This document shows, in pieces, positions 30,232-30,767 of a stretch of 30,767 nt of DNA. The notes below the pieces were generated by a model that searched no databases, was not told where the DNA came from, and worked only from the letters and a program-made list of their open reading frames with translations. The position numbers and the translations under genes are program-made. Numbering within the stretch: position 1 is the first letter of the stretch; every line of letters begins with the position of its first letter. The stretch spans positions 1-30,767 of IMG/VR virus record IMGVR_UViG_3300035670_000932, one strand, 5' to 3'. This stretch comes from a virus.

Positions 30232-30667
30232 CCGGTTCCACCTTCAGCGACGCGCGGGCGGCCGGCGACAAACCAAAGTCCGACTCCAGTTGCCGCAGTT
30301 GTCCCGCGAGCTTGTGGGCGATCGAGACCTCGGGACGCTGGGCGATGTACTTGATCTCGCCGCCGTCGTTGAGAATCGGGTACGTGTCGCCTTCCGCCTT
30401 GAGTTTCACACGCACCGCAAGCCACCACTCCCAGGTGTCGCAGTACCGTGCGAGTGCCTCGACATCCGCCCGCGTCATCACCCGCGTCGCCTGGAGCATC
30501 GGCAGCAACTCCCTCCACCGAGCGGCGGCGACTTCGCCCAGGTGTGGCGGCATCGCGATACCGTCGGCCGGGGGCTGCGGCTCGTCGGCATTTAGTTTCT
30601 GTTTGCCGGGATTCCCTCGAAGGATCTTCAGTTCGGTCGGGATCGGTTTTGGCCCGCGTCTGCCCAT
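30170..30667 (-). CDS. terS: Terminase small subunit, P27 family
   Basis: 165 residues. GRRGPKPIPTELKILRGNPG at the start, then AARWRELLPMLQATRVMT and ADVEALARYCDTW, LARELRQLESDFGLSPAAR-like end: the P27-family TerS signature. Recognises the packaging site and feeds the large subunit. AGG 7 nt upstream of the ATG. It is the first gene of the long leftward operon visible here. Confidence 0.93.
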   Translation of the reverse strand: MGRRGPKPIPTELKILRGNPGKQKLNADEPQPPADGIAMPPHLGEVAAARWRELLPMLQATRVMTRADVEALARYCDTWEWWLAVRVKLKAEGDTYPILNDGGEIKYIAQRPEVSIAHKLAGQLRQLESDFGLSPAARASLKVEPDAKAESAIDKFRALKAARKA

Positions 30668-30767
30668 GATTGACCTCGAAAGCGGCTGCCTGTTTTTGCG
30701 GCGTGAAAACTGGGCGGCGGCGGCAGACCTACCCCCCAGCCGTTACCCTCGCTCGCCCTACTCCGTG
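30668..30767. other. 100-nt non-coding edge upstream of the terminase genes
   Basis: No start codon with ribosome site, no clear -35/-10 pair. It holds CCTACCCCCCA (30728-30738), also found at 5803-5813 in the other promoter-bearing gap. A late promoter or packaging site could lie here or beyond the window. Confidence 0.4.

Noticed and set aside
30728-30738. CCTACCCCCCA shared with 5803-5813 as a common promoter element
   Set aside because: Only the 5803 copy has a fitting -35 box; one short C-rich match in GC-rich DNA is weak evidence.
1-30767. tRNA genes, rRNA or CRISPR arrays
   Set aside because: I found no cloverleaf-like segment, no rRNA-like stretch and no regularly spaced repeats in the gaps. 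A tRNAscan or CRISPR search would settle it.

Overview
This window reads as about 31 kb of a temperate, tailed double-stranded DNA phage (or prophage) with a long non-contractile tail and an HK97-type head. Almost every gene lies on the minus strand, so transcription runs from high to low coordinates. Only the tyrosine integrase (8507-9622) and one small membrane protein (9688-9993) are on the plus strand. Base composition is high in GC, roughly 60-70% in most lines I sampled. Short intergenic gaps, ATGA/TGATG stop-start overlaps and Shine-Dalgarno sites are everywhere, so this is bacterial. The host cannot be fixed from sequence alone. The small-protein repertoire reminds me of phages of Planctomycetes or related bacteria, but that is only an impression.

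Structural half (30667 down to about 12815), in transcription order: small and large terminase, portal, a prohead protease with an extra N-terminal domain, a small zinc ribbon, major capsid, a decoration-like protein, a glycosyltransferase-like protein, a small unknown, head-tail connector, an unknown virion protein, head closure, HK97-gp10-like protein, tail terminator, tail tube, a tail-related unknown, two tail chaperone frames joined by a probable -1 ribosomal frameshift (GGGAAAA), a 973-residue tape measure, several distal-tail unknowns, a Cys-rich protein, a small protein with a CGC motif and a mini HExxH protein. I did not recognise an endolysin, holin or tail fibre.

Late/accessory stretch (12836-10056): a calcineurin-like metallophosphoesterase, an HNH endonuclease, an all-alpha NTP-pyrophosphohydrolase-like protein and a small unknown. 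The HNH gene and the low-GC catalytic half of the phosphoesterase look like one imported block. A 3' stump of the older phosphoesterase still lies downstream of the HNH gene, with its stop overlapping the next start codon.

Lysogeny/control centre (9993-7914): integrase and membrane protein on the plus strand, and a divergent, basic helix-turn-helix protein (excisionase or regulator) on the minus strand. Leftward promoters at 8323-8351, 7971-7999 and 5905-5931 each carry a TTGACG -35 box. All three have a shared element (core CTAKCGGTAG) lying between the -35 and -10 boxes, which looks like a small regulon under one regulator.

Early/replication half (7913 down to 1): small gene cassettes with a repeated leader and hairpin, a stand-alone primase-polymerase domain, a DNA-binding-like protein, a RecA/Sak4-like ATPase, an SSB-like protein ending in DDDIPF, two small proteins sharing a duplicated C-terminal module, a small zinc ribbon, an SF2/SNF2-like helicase overlapping a beta-class DNA methyltransferase, a coiled-coil protein, and the N-terminus of what may be a second recombinase running off the left edge. 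Together these suggest DNA synthesis, annealing/recombination and DNA modification functions.
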